From: Streptacidiphilus sp. PB12-B1b
Lineage (GTDB): Bacteria; Actinomycetota; Actinomycetes; Streptomycetales; Streptomycetaceae
Reading direction: 5' to 3'
DNA length: 64,000 nucleotides
Assembly (NCBI RefSeq): GCF_014084125.1
Contig: NZ_CP048405.1
Location: forward strand, 5,580,001 to 5,644,000
Shown: positions 1 through 8,524 of the stretch, piece by piece
How positions within the stretch are numbered: position 1 is the stretch's first letter
Layout of the letters: every line of letters begins with the position of its first letter
Program-made: the position numbers and the translations under genes
Notes under the pieces: model-generated
Database searches by the model: none
Seen by the model: only the letters and a program-made list of their open reading frames with translations
Told to the model about the DNA's origin: nothing

Positions 1-145
1 TTGCCCAGAGAACGGAGCTCAGCCGCCCGAACGGCGATGCCCGCGGTCCGCGCCTCCAACTTCAACATGTCGACAGCCAGCCGGGCACGATGAGTCCGGC
101 GGGAGCTCTGAAGGCTCCTCACCAGCAGCTGCCCGGGGTTCAGCC

Positions 146-188
146 CATGTGGTTGAGGTGAGGAGCTTCAGCCACATGATCGATCCTC
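146..188 (-). mobile_element. remnant end of an IS5-type element
   Basis: This 43-base stretch is nearly the same as 3594-3636, inside the left end of the IS5/IS427-type element further along; only a few bases differ. It contains the arms CATGTGG and CCACATG. Only the tip survives and no full transposase of this copy lies beside it. The bases to the left (1-145) contain no gene I can support, although one minus-strand frame that runs off the left edge looks faintly protein-like. Confidence 0.6.
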
Positions 189-366
189 TGACCTGAGCAT
201 CCGGTGGCACAGAGTGCAGCTGCAGAGGATCCTGGAAGCCGGCATCCGGCGTTGCAAGGCCAACCGGGCGTCCGAGGAGGAGCGGGAACGGGCCCGTCAG
301 CACGCCGCCGCGCCGGCTGCCGAGTTCGAGACCTTCGCACGCTGGGGCAGACCTACGCGGGGGTGA
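172..366 (+). pseudogene. degenerate coding fragment, unidentified
   Basis: One plus frame reads through about 60 codons with a protein-like, charged, helix-rich composition (including a run EEERERARQH) and ends at TGA 364-366. There is no start codon with a ribosome binding site, and the left side abuts the IS5 remnant. The family is not recognised. The same frame continues after the stop into the IS5-like fragment at 370, so this may be decayed sequence rather than two genes. Confidence 0.3.
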
Positions 367-369
367 TCC

Positions 370-525
370 GAAATCTGGCCCGATCAGGGCTTTGCAGGCC
401 GCCTGGTCGACTGGGCCGCCGGAACCCTCGGCCGGCAGTTGGAGATCGTCCGCAAGGACCCCGACCAGCGGGGTTTCCAGGTCCAGCCGAAGCGGTGGGC
501 GGTAGAGCGCACCTTCTCGTAGCTC
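370..525 (+). pseudogene. IS5-family transposase C-terminal fragment, broken by a stop
   Basis: The frame contains the actinobacterial IS5-type pattern DQGFAGRLVDWA, then VRKDPDQRGF, then KRWAVERTFS, which surrounds the catalytic glutamate of DDE transposases. In intact relatives the next residue after ERTFS is tryptophan. Here the codon is TAG (523-525), a single-base change from TGG. The N-terminal catalytic aspartates are absent. This is an inactive remnant, distinct from the intact element at 3573-4663. Confidence 0.65.
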
Positions 526-594
526 ACCCGCTCCCCCACTGCGGCCCAACCAATACCAACTGAACCAGGACAGAGGGACCGCTACTGTCATGCC

Positions 595-726
595 GTGATC
601 GACTTCAACGCAGCCCGTCTCGGGGCCGAGGCAGCGTACCGCCTACGGGAAGCCGACTGCCGCACCGTCGAATCCGGCCTCAACGACGACGAGTTCGAGC
701 GCATCGAGGCGACCTACGGCTTCTAG
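595..726 (+). pseudogene. 5' fragment of a SUKH/SMI1-KNR4-like gene
   Basis: From GTG 595, preceded by a purine-rich GACAGAGGGA, the frame gives about 43 residues. They include FNAARLGAEAAYRLREA and then DDEFERIEATYGF. This resembles the N-terminus of actinobacterial SMI1/KNR4 (SUKH) proteins, which often act as immunity proteins. The fragment stops exactly at the CTAG where the insertion sequences begin. The continuation is not found on the far side of the IS cluster at 4668, where a different fragment starts. The family call is tentative. Confidence 0.4.
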
Positions 727-1858
727 TGTCCTGCGCCTGAAGTTCGCTGTATATGTGTAGCCTTGGTCTGTGGCGCGAATGGGGCGGCCGATGGCCGAGC
801 TGACGTTGACGGACGATGAGCGCGAGACGTTGGTCCGCTGGTCGCGGCGGGCCAAGTCCTCGCAGGCGCTGGCGCAACGCTGCCGGATCGTTCTCGGCTG
901 TGCGGAGGGGAAGTCGAACCAGGTGGTCGCTGCCGAGTTGGGCATCTGGCCGCAGACGGTCGGCAAGTGGCGGCGGCGTTTCCTGGAGAGCCGTCTGGAT
1001 GGCCTGGCCGACGAGCAACGGCCCGGCGCCCCCAGGAAGATCGGCGATGACCAGGTCGAGGACCTGGTCATCGCCACGCTGGAGCGGGCTCCCAAGGATG
1101 CGACGCACTGGTCGCGGGCGTCCATGGCAGCCGAGAGCGGGCTGTCGAAGTCCACGGTCGGCCGGGTCTGGAAGGCGTTCGGCCTCAAGCCGCACCTGGT
1201 GGAGACCTTTAAGCTCAGCAAGGACCCGCAGTTCATCGACAAGGTCCGCGACGTGGTCGGGCTCTACCTGGACCCGCCGGAGCGGGCCCTGGTCCTGTGC
1301 GTGGACGAGAAGAGCCAGATCCAGGCGCTGGACCGCTCGGCACCGGTCCTGCCGATGATGCCCGGGATGCCCGAGCGACGCACCCACGACTACCTGCGCA
1401 ACGGCGTCACCACACTGTTCGCCGCACTGGACGTGGCCACGGGCGAGGTCATCGGCTCACTCCACCGCCGACACCGGGCCACGGAGTTCAAGAAGTTCCT
1501 CACCAAGCTGGACAAGGAAGTGCCGGCCGACCTGGACGTGCACCTCATCTGCGACAACTACGCCACCCACAAGACCCCCGCGATCCAGAAGTGGCTTGCC
1601 GCCCACCCGCGGTTCCACCTGCACTTCACCCCCACCAGCTCGTCCTGGCTCAACCAGGTCGAGCGGTGGTTCGGCCTGCTGACGGACAAGCAACTCCGAC
1701 GCGGAGTCCACACGTCCGTCCGCGCGCTGGAGAAGGACATCCGGGACTGGATCAAGACCTGGAACGGGAACCCACGGCCCTTCACCTGGACCAGGACCGC
1801 CGACGAGATCCTCGAACGACTCGCCACATATCTTGAACGATCTCCTGGCGCAGGACAC
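726..1858 (+). mobile_element. IS630-family insertion sequence, complete
   Basis: The ends are perfect 12-bp inverted repeats, GTGTCCTGCGCC (726-737) and GGCGCAGGACAC (1847-1858). The element is flanked by TA on both sides (724-725 and 1859-1860), the target dinucleotide duplicated by IS630/Tc1-mariner elements. It is about 1.13 kb and carries one intact transposase gene. The TA lies inside a CTAG that is also the left boundary of the neighbouring IS1182-type element, so this element inserted into that boundary. Confidence 0.92.
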
Positions 1859-1861
1859 TAG
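770..1861 (+). CDS. IS630-family DDE transposase
   Basis: This 363-residue protein catalyses cut-and-paste transposition. It has an N-terminal helix-turn-helix region (residues about 15-120, with VVAAELGIWPQTVGKW) and a C-terminal DDE catalytic domain. The acidic triad is visible as D179 in CVDEKSQ, D262 in ICDNYATH and E298 in NQVERWFG. It starts at GTG 770, 44 bp inside the left repeat. The stop codon TAG is completed by the duplicated TA target, so the last codon lies outside the element proper. All catalytic residues are present and the gene looks intact. Confidence 0.93.
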   Translation: MARMGRPMAELTLTDDERETLVRWSRRAKSSQALAQRCRIVLGCAEGKSNQVVAAELGIWPQTVGKWRRRFLESRLDGLADEQRPGAPRKIGDDQVEDLVIATLERAPKDATHWSRASMAAESGLSKSTVGRVWKAFGLKPHLVETFKLSKDPQFIDKVRDVVGLYLDPPERALVLCVDEKSQIQALDRSAPVLPMMPGMPERRTHDYLRNGVTTLFAALDVATGEVIGSLHRRHRATEFKKFLTKLDKEVPADLDVHLICDNYATHKTPAIQKWLAAHPRFHLHFTPTSSSWLNQVERWFGLLTDKQLRRGVHTSVRALEKDIRDWIKTWNGNPRPFTWTRTADEILERLATYLERSPGAGH

Positions 1862-3568
1862 AAGGCCGATGAAGATGTTGGGTTCTGGCCCTGCCGGGTG
1901 AGTGGTGGGGCCAGACTCGTTTTTGTGGTGATGGGTGAGTGGGGCGGGGAGGCCGTTGGGCCGGATGTGTGGGAGGCGTGCCGGGATCTGATTCCGGCGG
2001 GGAGCGTGTTCGCTTTCCTGGCCGGGCACCGTGGCACGCTGTTCCCAGCGGGGATGTTCGCGGACATGTGTCCCTCGGCGAACGGACGCCCCAGCATGCC
2101 GCCGCAGATCCTGGCAGCAGCGGTCACGCTCCAGGCCCTGCACGGGCTCTCGGACTTCGAGACCGTCCAGGAACTGCGCTGTGACCTGCGGTGGAAGGCC
2201 GCGTGCGGACTGGGCCTGCACGACACCGCGTTCGACTCATCGCTACTGGCCTACTTCCGCCGCCGCCTGGCCCGCTCCGCCCGCCCGAACCGCGTCTTCG
2301 AGGCCGTGCGCGAGGTCGTCCACGCCACCGGCGTCCTGAAGGGCAAGCAGCGCAGGGCACTGGATTCCACCGTGCTGGACGACGCGGTGGCCACCCAGGA
2401 CACCGTCACCCAGATCATCGCCGCGATCCGCACGGTGATCCGCGAAGTCCCCGCAGCCGACCGGCTCGCGGCCGTGCAGTGCACCGCCCACCACTACACC
2501 GACCCGGGCAAGCCCCGCATCGCCTGGAACGACGCCCAGGCCCGAGCGGACCTGGTCGACGCCCTGGTCGCCGACGCCCTGCGGCTCCTGGGCCACCTGC
2601 CCGAGCAGGAACTCGGCGAGAAGGCCGCCAGCGCGGTGGGCTGCTGGCCCTGGTCGCCGGCCAGGACGTCGAGCCCGCCGAGGACTCCGACGGCACCGAC
2701 GGACGCTGGCGCATCACCCAGGGCACCGCGCCCGACCGCATCGTCTCCACCGTCGACCCCGAAGCCCGGCACGTCCACAAGACCCGCAGCCACCAGCAGG
2801 ACGGATTCAAGGCCCACCTCGCCTTCGAACCCGAGACCGGGCTGTTCACCGCCGTCGCCCTGCGGCCCGGCGCCAGCGTCGAGCACCACGAAGCCACCGT
2901 CGCCCTGGACTTACTCAGCGAGGAGGATGGCCCTGTCGACGTGCTGGGCGACACCGCCTACTCCAGCAGCCGGGCCCGCCAGGCCCTGGAAGAAGCCGGC
3001 CACCGGCTCTTCGTGAAGCCGCCACCCCTGCGGCCCGCCGTCCCCGGCGGCTTCACCCTGGACGACTTCGCCATCGACACCACCGCCGCCACGGTGACCT
3101 GCCCCCAAGGCCACACCGTCGAACTCGCCCCACCACGCGGACAGCACCAGCAACGCAAGGCCACCTTCGGGAACCTGTGCACCGGATGCCCACTGCACGA
3201 ACGCTGCACCACAGCCAAGGCCGGGCGCATCCTGACCATCCGCCCGCACCACGACCACCAGGCCACCGCCCGCCACCAGGCCGCCACCGACCCCGCCTGG
3301 CAGGCCGAATACCGCCGATGGCGACCACCGGTCGAACGCGCCGTCGCCTGGATCGTCCACCACGGCAACCGCCGCCTGCACTACCGCGGCACCCTCAGGA
3401 ACGACACCTGGCTCCACACCCGAGCCGCCACCCTCAACCTCCGCCGCCTGATCAACCTCGGACTCACCCACACCAGCACCACCTGGCAACTCAACCCACC
3501 CACGGCATAGCAAAGGGGCCACCCGGCCAGCAGCCGGACAGCCCCTCGACAAGATCTTCATCGGCCTT
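1862..3568 (+). mobile_element. IS1182-family insertion sequence, transposase frameshifted
   Basis: The ends are perfect 15-bp inverted repeats, AAGGCCGATGAAGAT (1862-1876) and ATCTTCATCGGCCTT (3554-3568). The element is flanked by CTAG on both sides (1858-1861 and 3569-3572). The left CTAG was later split by the IS630 insertion. Both ends are intact, but the single transposase gene has a reading-frame break near 2636. Confidence 0.85.
1931..3510 (+). pseudogene. IS1182-family transposase with a 1-bp frameshift
   Basis: The first part (ATG 1931 to about 2637) has the DUF772-type N-terminus with SMPPQILAAAVTLQALHGLSD and LDSTVLDDAVATQD, holding a catalytic aspartate. The second part is in another frame (about 2638-3510). 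It has VDVLGDTAYSSS (second aspartate), the cysteine-containing CTGCPLHERCTT, and a C-terminal WRPPVERAVAWI (glutamate). The frames rejoin if one G is restored in the G run at 2638-2640. There is no slippery heptamer at the junction, so this is a mutation or a homopolymer sequencing error rather than programmed recoding. Confidence 0.85.
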
Positions 3569-3590
3569 CTAGGAGCTGTTGGGGTTCGGA

Positions 3591-4579
3591 TCATGTGGTT
3601 GAGGTGAGGTGCTTCAGCCACATGATCGAGCCTCGGAGGTGGAGTCCGGCCTCGAAGCTCTCCGGGCTCTTGTCGTAGCGGGTGGCCACCCCGCGCCAGG
3701 TCTTGACCTTCTGGAAACAGCGTTCGACGGTGTTCCTGTCCTTGTAGAGCTCGGTGTCGTGGCTGACGGGCCGGCCGCCCCTGCTGCCCTTCTTCTTGCG
3801 GTTGGCGGCCTGGTCCCTCTTCTCCGGGATGACGGCCTTGATGCCACGTTTGCGCAGGTAGGCCCGGTTGGCCTTGGAGGAGTAGGCCTTGTCGGCGGCG
3901 ACCGCGTCCGGGCGGGTACGCGGGCGGCCGACCGGCCCCGGGACCCTGATCTTCTCCAGCACGGTCCGGAACTGCGGGCAGTCCGCCGCCTGACCGGGCG
4001 TCAGGACGAAGGCCAGCGGCAGCCCGGCGGAGTCGACCGCGGCATGGATCTTGCAGCTCAGTCCGCCCCGGGACCGGCCGAGTCCGGCAGCCTTCGCACG
4101 GGCTTTGCGGCGACGCCGCGCCGCGGCACGATCCGCACCCGCCTGGTCTGCGGCGGCCGCGTCCGCTGCGGCCTGCGGTGCACCACCCGCCACACCGGTG
4201 GCTGGACCGCAAGCGGAGCCCCCTTTTCCTCGGTCAATGCCTGTTCGAGGGCATCCAGGGTCTCCCCGGCGACGGCCAGCCCGGCTGAGTCCTGGTGCGC
4301 GCGCACGACCGTGGAGTCCACGCTCACCAGTTCCAGGCCGACCACCCCCCGCCCGGCCGCCTCCGCGATCAACGCGTCCATCAACCCCTGGAGCACCCCG
4401 GCCCTGGCCCAGCTGTTGAAGCGGGAGTAGACCGTGGACCAGGGCCCGTACCTCTCCGGGACATCACGCCAGCCCGACCCGGTACGAAAACGCCAGATCA
4501 CCCCGTTGAACTGGTCCCGCACCCGCCGAGGCAACGGCCCCGTAGCCGCCACCGGCAGAAGAGGCTCGATCACATCCAC
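3591..4579 (-). CDS. IS5-family transposase, two frames joined by -1 frameshifting
   Basis: The first frame (4579 down to 4058) has the IS5 N-terminal domain: PLPRRVRDQFNGVIWRFRTG, YGPWSTVYSRFNSWA, and SVDSTVVRAHQ with the first catalytic aspartate. The second frame ends at 3591. It carries SRGGLSCKIHAAVDSAGLPL, VAADKAYSS (second aspartate) and DRNTVERCFQKVKTWR (glutamate). Ribosomes that slip back one base at 4220-4226 would make one continuous DDE transposase of roughly 330 residues. Both halves are otherwise open, so the element could be active. Confidence 0.85.
4220..4226 (-). promoter_or_regulatory. programmed -1 ribosomal frameshift heptamer
   Basis: Read on the minus strand and in the first transposase frame, the codons GAA-AAG-GGG contain A_AAG_GGG, a canonical X_XXY_YYZ slippery heptamer. 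A -1 slip here moves from the upstream frame into the downstream frame, which is open through the catalytic DDE motifs. The position, direction and frame all agree with the split gene. Confidence 0.7.
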
Positions 4580-4667
4580 TCGGCATCCGTCACATCAAAA
4601 CGCGCCACACCCGAGTTCTACCAGCAACCATCACGACAACGAGATCCGAACCCCGAACAGCTCCTAG

Positions 4668-5058
4668 ACCGCAAGCAGCACGAAGGATCCGAGGAGAGGG
4701 CGCAGCGCGCCCGGAGGGCCCTGCGTGCGCTGGATGTGATGCTCGACGGCCCGGAGCCCGGTGCGGCAGCGCCGGTACCGGCCGCCCGGGCGTGAGCGTC
4801 GAGGTCCTCATGGATGAAGATGGCCACCACCGTGAGGCAGGCGCCGATGATGAGGTGATCGCGCGGAGCATGCTGCTCTGGCAGATCACCGGAGGGCAGG
4901 TCGCCGTGGTGACCGCGGACACCGGCATGCGCCTGCGCGCGCAGGCCGCGGGGCTTCAAGTCGTGCGGCAGCGAGTGTGCGATGGCTTGAACCCCCTGCC
5001 GTCGCGCGTCGTCGCAGCGTTGGGCCGCCCTGTCGGCCGTGTACGGATGGCCGATTGA
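4668..5058 (+). pseudogene. PIN-domain protein, C-terminal remnant with frameshifts
   Basis: The frame ending at TGA 4793-4795 gives a helical stretch (RALRALDVMLDGPEP). The next frame, from about 4792, gives ADDEVIARSMLLW and then VAVVTADTGMRLRAQAAGL. Together these look like the C-terminal half of a PIN-like ribonuclease domain with its acidic residues (DDE and TADTGM). The N-terminal half is absent, the two pieces are one base out of frame, and the last about 30 residues are also out of register. The gene was truncated at the CTAG boundary of the IS cluster. Confidence 0.45.
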
Positions 5059-5368
5059 ATGCCTGTCGGGCCCCGGTCCGCGCGTGGTCACAGCCATGTC
5101 CCAGCCCCGGTGCGGTGCGAACGCCGACGACGCCTGGCAGGTGGAGCCGGCCAGGTGCACGGCGGGCCGCGCCACCGAAGCGGTGGTGCCCCGTCGCTAC
5201 TGGGCGCGGTCAGTGGTCCGTCCGGGTGGGCGGACAGTTCCGAACTGTCCGCCTATCTGGATCTTGCACCGACTCCTGTCAGGTACGCGATGAGTGGGAA
5301 AACCCCGGACCATGAGTGTGGCTGCGCCCTGGCGGGGTGCGCAGCCACAGCAGACGGTGCGACGGTGC
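5059..5368. other. no recognisable gene
   Basis: Short open frames exist on the plus strand up to about 5376 (one contains WADSSELSAYLDLAPTPVRYA), but none has a convincing start, ribosome binding site or recognisable family. This looks like decayed coding sequence between the IS cluster and the next pseudogene. Confidence 0.3.
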
Positions 5369-5941
5369 TCAGCTGATGTCGGTCAGGCCGTCTGCCCAGC
5401 CGGCGGCGGTCATGGGCTCGGGGTCCAGGACGGTGGCCTTTCCGTTGGCGTCGAGACTGGTGGGGACGAGTTGGAGGGTGCCGGTGGAGTCGACGGTCCA
5501 CAGTGCGGGGCCGTTGGTGCTGCCTGAACCAGTGAAGTTGGCGGAGGTGATCAGGGGATAGGTGCTACCGGTGAGAGGGCTGGTGAGGCCGCTCGTGGTG
5601 ATGGTGCTTCCGGTGAGGGTGCCGGTGGTGTCCGCGTCGATGTCCAGGTACTGGGTCAGCGCACCGGTGCTGGTGCTGCGGGTCCACAGGGCGTGGCTGC
5701 CGTTGATCAGGCCCGGGTTGATGAGGGTGACGCCGGACCAGGCGGCACCGCTGGCCAGCAAGGTGGGGGACCGGGGTTGGGGCCGTTCATGGGGAACTCC
5801 CACAGGTATTCGGTGCCGCCCGAGAGTTCGAGGGTGACCAGGTCGGTGGTGGTCAGGACGTTGTTAGCGTTCAGGCTCGACAGGGCGACGACCTGCTGGA
5901 CCTGGCTCCAGTCGCCGGCGTAGGCGGCGGCAGCCGCGGCA
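5369..5941 (-). pseudogene. secreted repeat-type protein, 5'-truncated by IS256 copy 1
   Basis: Reading away from the IS, the minus frame near 5941-5790 gives AAYAGDWSQVQQVVALSSLN. After a frame change near 5790 it continues as SGVTLINPGLINGSHALWTR, then repeated Thr/Ser/Gly-rich segments with LWTVDSTGTLQLVPTSLD, to the stop at 5369. The spaced LW-T-S-TG units resemble FG-GAP/VCBS-type beta-propeller blades of actinobacterial exported proteins. The N-terminus and any signal peptide are lost at the IS end (5942), and one internal frameshift is present. Confidence 0.55.
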
Positions 5942-7323
5942 GGGTCTGTACGGTCTTCGGTGTAACTCCCGATCATGGAAGTAGCACTGATGAGCGACGT
6001 GACTGCCAAGGTTGAGGCGGTTGAAGAGGTCCGTTCGGTCGAGTCGCCGGCGGACGTGCTGGACGAGCAGTTGATCAGCCAGCTGGTGGACCGGGCCCGC
6101 GCGGGCGGGCTCCAGCTGACCGGTGAGGGAGGGCTGCTGCAGCAGCTGACCAAGCGGGTGCTGGAGTCCGCGCTGGAGGGCGAGATCACCGATCACCTCG
6201 GCTACGAGAAGCACGATCCGGCCGGTTCGGGCAGCGGCAACAGCCGCAACGGTGTCCGCTCGAAGACCGTGCTGACAGATGTCGGTCCGGTGGAGATCAC
6301 CGTTCCGCGGGACCGTGATGGCAGCTTCGAGCCGCAGATCGTCAAGAAGCGCCAGCGCCGGCTGACCGGCATCGATGAGATGGTACTGTCGCTGTCCGCG
6401 CGGGGTCTGACGCACGGTGACATATCCGCCCACCTGGCCGAGGTCTACGGCGCGAGTGTGTCCAAGCAGACCATCTCGACCATCACCGACAAGGTCATGG
6501 ACGGCATGGCCGAGTGGCAGAACCGGCCCTTGGACCCGGTCTACCCGGTGATCTTCATTGACTGCATTCACGTGAAAGTCCGCGACGGCCAGGTGGCCAA
6601 CCGGCCGATCTACGTGGCTCTGGCCGTGACCGTCGAGGGCACCCGCGACATCCTCGGCCTGTGGGCCGGCGACGGCGGCGAAGGTGCCAAGTACTGGCTC
6701 CAGGTGCTGACCGAGATCAAGAACCGCGGCGTCCAGGACGTCTGCATGGTCGTCTGCGACGGACTCAAGGGCCTGCCCGACGCGATCGGCACCGTCTGGC
6801 CCCAGGCAGTGACGCAGACCTGCGTCGTTCACCTTCTGCGGGCCTCGTTCCGCTACGCGGGACGCCAGGACTGGGACAAGATCTCCCGCTCGCTCAAGCC
6901 CGTCTACACCGCGCCGACCGCGCAGGCCGCCGAGGACCGGTTCCTGGAGTTCCAGGAGGAATGGGACGACAAGTACCCGGCGATCGTGCGGCTTTGGGAG
7001 AACGCCTGGGCCGAGTTCGTTCCGTTCCTCCAGTTCGACGTCGAGATCCGTCGGATCGTCTGCACGACCAACGCGATCGAAAGCGTCAACGCGCGCATCC
7101 GCAAGGCCGTCCGCGCCCGCGGGCACTTCCCCAACGAGGCCGCCGCGCTGAAGTGCGTCTACATGGCCGTCATGAGCCTGGACCCCACCGGGCAGGGCCG
7201 CAAACGCTGGACCATGCGATGGAAGCCCGCACTGCAGGCCTTCGACATCGCCTTCGACGGCCGACTCTCCATCGGCCGCCGCTAACTCACACCAACGAGT
7301 TACACCGTTGACTGGACAGGCCC
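5942..7323 (+). mobile_element. IS256-family insertion sequence, copy 1
   Basis: The 1382-bp element begins GGGTCTGTACGG and ends in the complement of GGGCCTGTCCAG. The inner end sequences share GGTGTAACTC. It carries one intact transposase gene. The flanking 8-mers CCGCGGCA (5934-5941) and TGACAGCC (7324-7331) do not match, so this copy has no target-site duplication, unlike copy 2 at 60937-62318. The encoded proteins of the two copies are identical. Confidence 0.92.
5975..7285 (+). CDS. IS256-family (Mutator-type) transposase
   Basis: This 436-residue transposase has the IS256 arrangement. The N-terminal region includes LESALEGEITDHLGYEKHD. The catalytic core has D196 in FIDCIHVKVRD, D262 in VVCDGLKGLP and E369 in TTNAIESVNARIRKA. 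The start could be ATG 5975 or ATG 5990 (MSDVTAKV). No frameshift or stop interrupts it, so it should be able to move itself and act on copy 2. Confidence 0.95.
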   Translation: MEVALMSDVTAKVEAVEEVRSVESPADVLDEQLISQLVDRARAGGLQLTGEGGLLQQLTKRVLESALEGEITDHLGYEKHDPAGSGSGNSRNGVRSKTVLTDVGPVEITVPRDRDGSFEPQIVKKRQRRLTGIDEMVLSLSARGLTHGDISAHLAEVYGASVSKQTISTITDKVMDGMAEWQNRPLDPVYPVIFIDCIHVKVRDGQVANRPIYVALAVTVEGTRDILGLWAGDGGEGAKYWLQVLTEIKNRGVQDVCMVVCDGLKGLPDAIGTVWPQAVTQTCVVHLLRASFRYAGRQDWDKISRSLKPVYTAPTAQAAEDRFLEFQEEWDDKYPAIVRLWENAWAEFVPFLQFDVEIRRIVCTTNAIESVNARIRKAVRARGHFPNEAAALKCVYMAVMSLDPTGQGRKRWTMRWKPALQAFDIAFDGRLSIGRR

Positions 7324-7733
7324 TGACAGCCGGAGTTGCCCTGGGGGCTGACGCCGTGGCGACAGGTGATTCGCTCGTGAACACGGCGGAGGACATAAGC
7401 GGCGGTGCTTCTGCCGGAAAGACTGCGCTTGACGCCTTCGGCGCCGTCGCTGGACTCGCGGGATTGGGAACGGCGGGGTTCGGCAAGCTGGGAGTAGGCG
7501 CAATGCTCGACCGAAACGTTACGACAGCTGGCGGTGCCCTGGAAGATGCTGCGTCGGATGCAGCCAAACGCCCATGGTCATTTAAGGCAGCTGGGACATT
7601 GACGGCTGCACAGGTTGGCCTGGGTAACGCCATCAACGCTCAGAGTGTCGGATTGGGCATCAACCTCGGTGCGGCTAGTATTGGGGACACGATCACCATG
7701 TTCGGTAACGCCGGATACGCCCCGCAGGGCTAG
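7324..7733 (+). pseudogene. glycine-rich C-terminal region of a possible polymorphic toxin, 5'-truncated
   Basis: Coding begins at the IS256 end and runs about 135 codons to TAG 7733. The product is Gly/Ala-rich with small-residue spacing (AFGAVAGLAGLGTAGFGKLG) followed by a more polar tail (DAAKRPWSFKAAGTLTAAQ). This resembles the tail regions of large actinobacterial secreted polymorphic toxins, some of which use type VII secretion. The N-terminal secretion and trafficking part is gone. The next gene, 87 bp on, is a membrane protein that could be its immunity partner. Function is inferred from composition and context only. Confidence 0.4.
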
Positions 7734-7819
7734 CTGTACGGGCGCCTGCGGAGGCATAGCCTCCTTCCGCTGGAACCGCTAGCGATTGCGCCGGAAATTA
7801 CCGAACGATAGGAGTGGAA

Positions 7820-8320
7820 TTGAGCTTCGACTACTGGATCGTCTCAGAGCTCGGGTTTATCGTTCCCAAGTGGGCCAAGAGGATCTTTGGTTTGACGGGA
7901 GCCGAGCTGGATCTTCCGATCAGGTCCCCAAAGAAGAGTAGCCTCGACGCCAACGGGCTATTGCGATCTGAGATGTTCGCTTCAATATTTTGGCTGACCT
8001 TGTCCTTCGTCTCACTGGGTCTCTCCTTCATTTTCCTTGTGGTTTGTAGAATCATCGTTGGGGAGGGCTTCCTCTGCAGCCCGTGGCTGCTTCTTCCTGT
8101 GAGCATGGCAGCGGTCCTGGCCTTCTCCGTCGTGGAGTACATCATTTGCACTCTCAGGGCCCGGATGCTGTCGAATCACATCGATGCAACCCGCAGATCA
8201 AAGAGAGAACGGGCTGCCGGCCTCCCTGGGCGAGTAATTCCAAAAGCATATGATTTCTGGCTGGGCTTCGTCGTTGCATGGATCATTCTCATGGTGACCG
8301 CCTTCGCCACGATCCATTAA
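7820..8320 (+). CDS. multi-pass membrane protein, putative immunity protein
   Basis: This is a protein of about 166 residues. Two strongly hydrophobic segments lie near the middle (IFWLTLSFVSLGLSFIFLVV and WLLLPVSMAAVLAFSVVEYI), and a last one is at the C-terminus (FWLGFVVAWIILMVTAFA). A basic RRSKRER loop lies between. TTG 7820 is preferred as the start because GGAG (7811-7814) is correctly spaced; GTG 7814 would overlap that site. The family is not recognised. It sits between two glycine-rich toxin-like fragments and has visibly lower GC than the rest of the window, which fits an accessory immunity role but does not prove it. Confidence 0.6.
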   Translation: MSFDYWIVSELGFIVPKWAKRIFGLTGAELDLPIRSPKKSSLDANGLLRSEMFASIFWLTLSFVSLGLSFIFLVVCRIIVGEGFLCSPWLLLPVSMAAVLAFSVVEYIICTLRARMLSNHIDATRRSKRERAAGLPGRVIPKAYDFWLGFVVAWIILMVTAFATIH

Positions 8321-8329
8321 ATTCTCAGG

Positions 8330-8515
8330 ATGATTATGGCTGGATGGCGTGTCTGCAATGCCATCAATGGTGTTGCCTGGGGCGCGGGCACGGTACAGAC
8401 TTCGGCTAGCGCGTACAGCGACAGTGTTGTTGTGCCAGCAAGGTTCGAACCCGCAGTGGTGAATGTTGCGCAGAATGGGGAGCGTTATCCGCTCGGCATG
8501 ACGTATTCGTCATAA
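8330..8515 (+). CDS. small hypothetical protein, possibly upstream part of a broken toxin-like gene
   Basis: A 61-codon frame starts ATG 8330, 9 bp after the previous stop. It contains WRVCNAINGVAWGAGTVQTS and ends at TAA next to a run of six A's. It is in the same frame as the glycine-rich frame that starts at 8525, with only one stop and two codons between, so the two may be pieces of one gene. No family is recognised. Confidence 0.3.
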   Translation: MIMAGWRVCNAINGVAWGAGTVQTSASAYSDSVVVPARFEPAVVNVAQNGERYPLGMTYSS

Positions 8516-8524
8516 AAAATTTCC

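Larger units (their letters stand above)
3573..4663 (-). mobile_element. IS5-family (IS427-group) insertion sequence
   Basis: The left end GAGCTGTTGGGGTTCGGATC (3573-3592) and the reverse complement of the right end (4643-4663) match except for one extra C. The element is flanked by CTAG at 3569-3572 and 4664-4667, consistent with the CTAG preference of IS427-group elements. The transposase is on the minus strand in two overlapping frames joined by a canonical slippery sequence. With the IS630 and IS1182 elements it forms a chain on a single original CTAG. Confidence 0.88.

Noticed and set aside
19-591. Long minus-strand open frame (190 codons)
   Set aside because: It runs antisense over the IS5 remnants and the SUKH-like start. 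Its composition is typical of GC-rich shadow frames and it has no ribosome binding site.
2636-2642. Programmed frameshift in the IS1182 transposase
   Set aside because: The junction GTG-GGC is not a slippery heptamer and restoring one G repairs the frame, so a point deletion or sequencing error is simpler.
5864-7636. 590-codon minus-strand frame across IS256 copy 1
   Set aside because: It is the antisense shadow of an intact transposase. The same frame appears at copy 2 (60846-62543), as expected for identical DNA, and its residues have no family.
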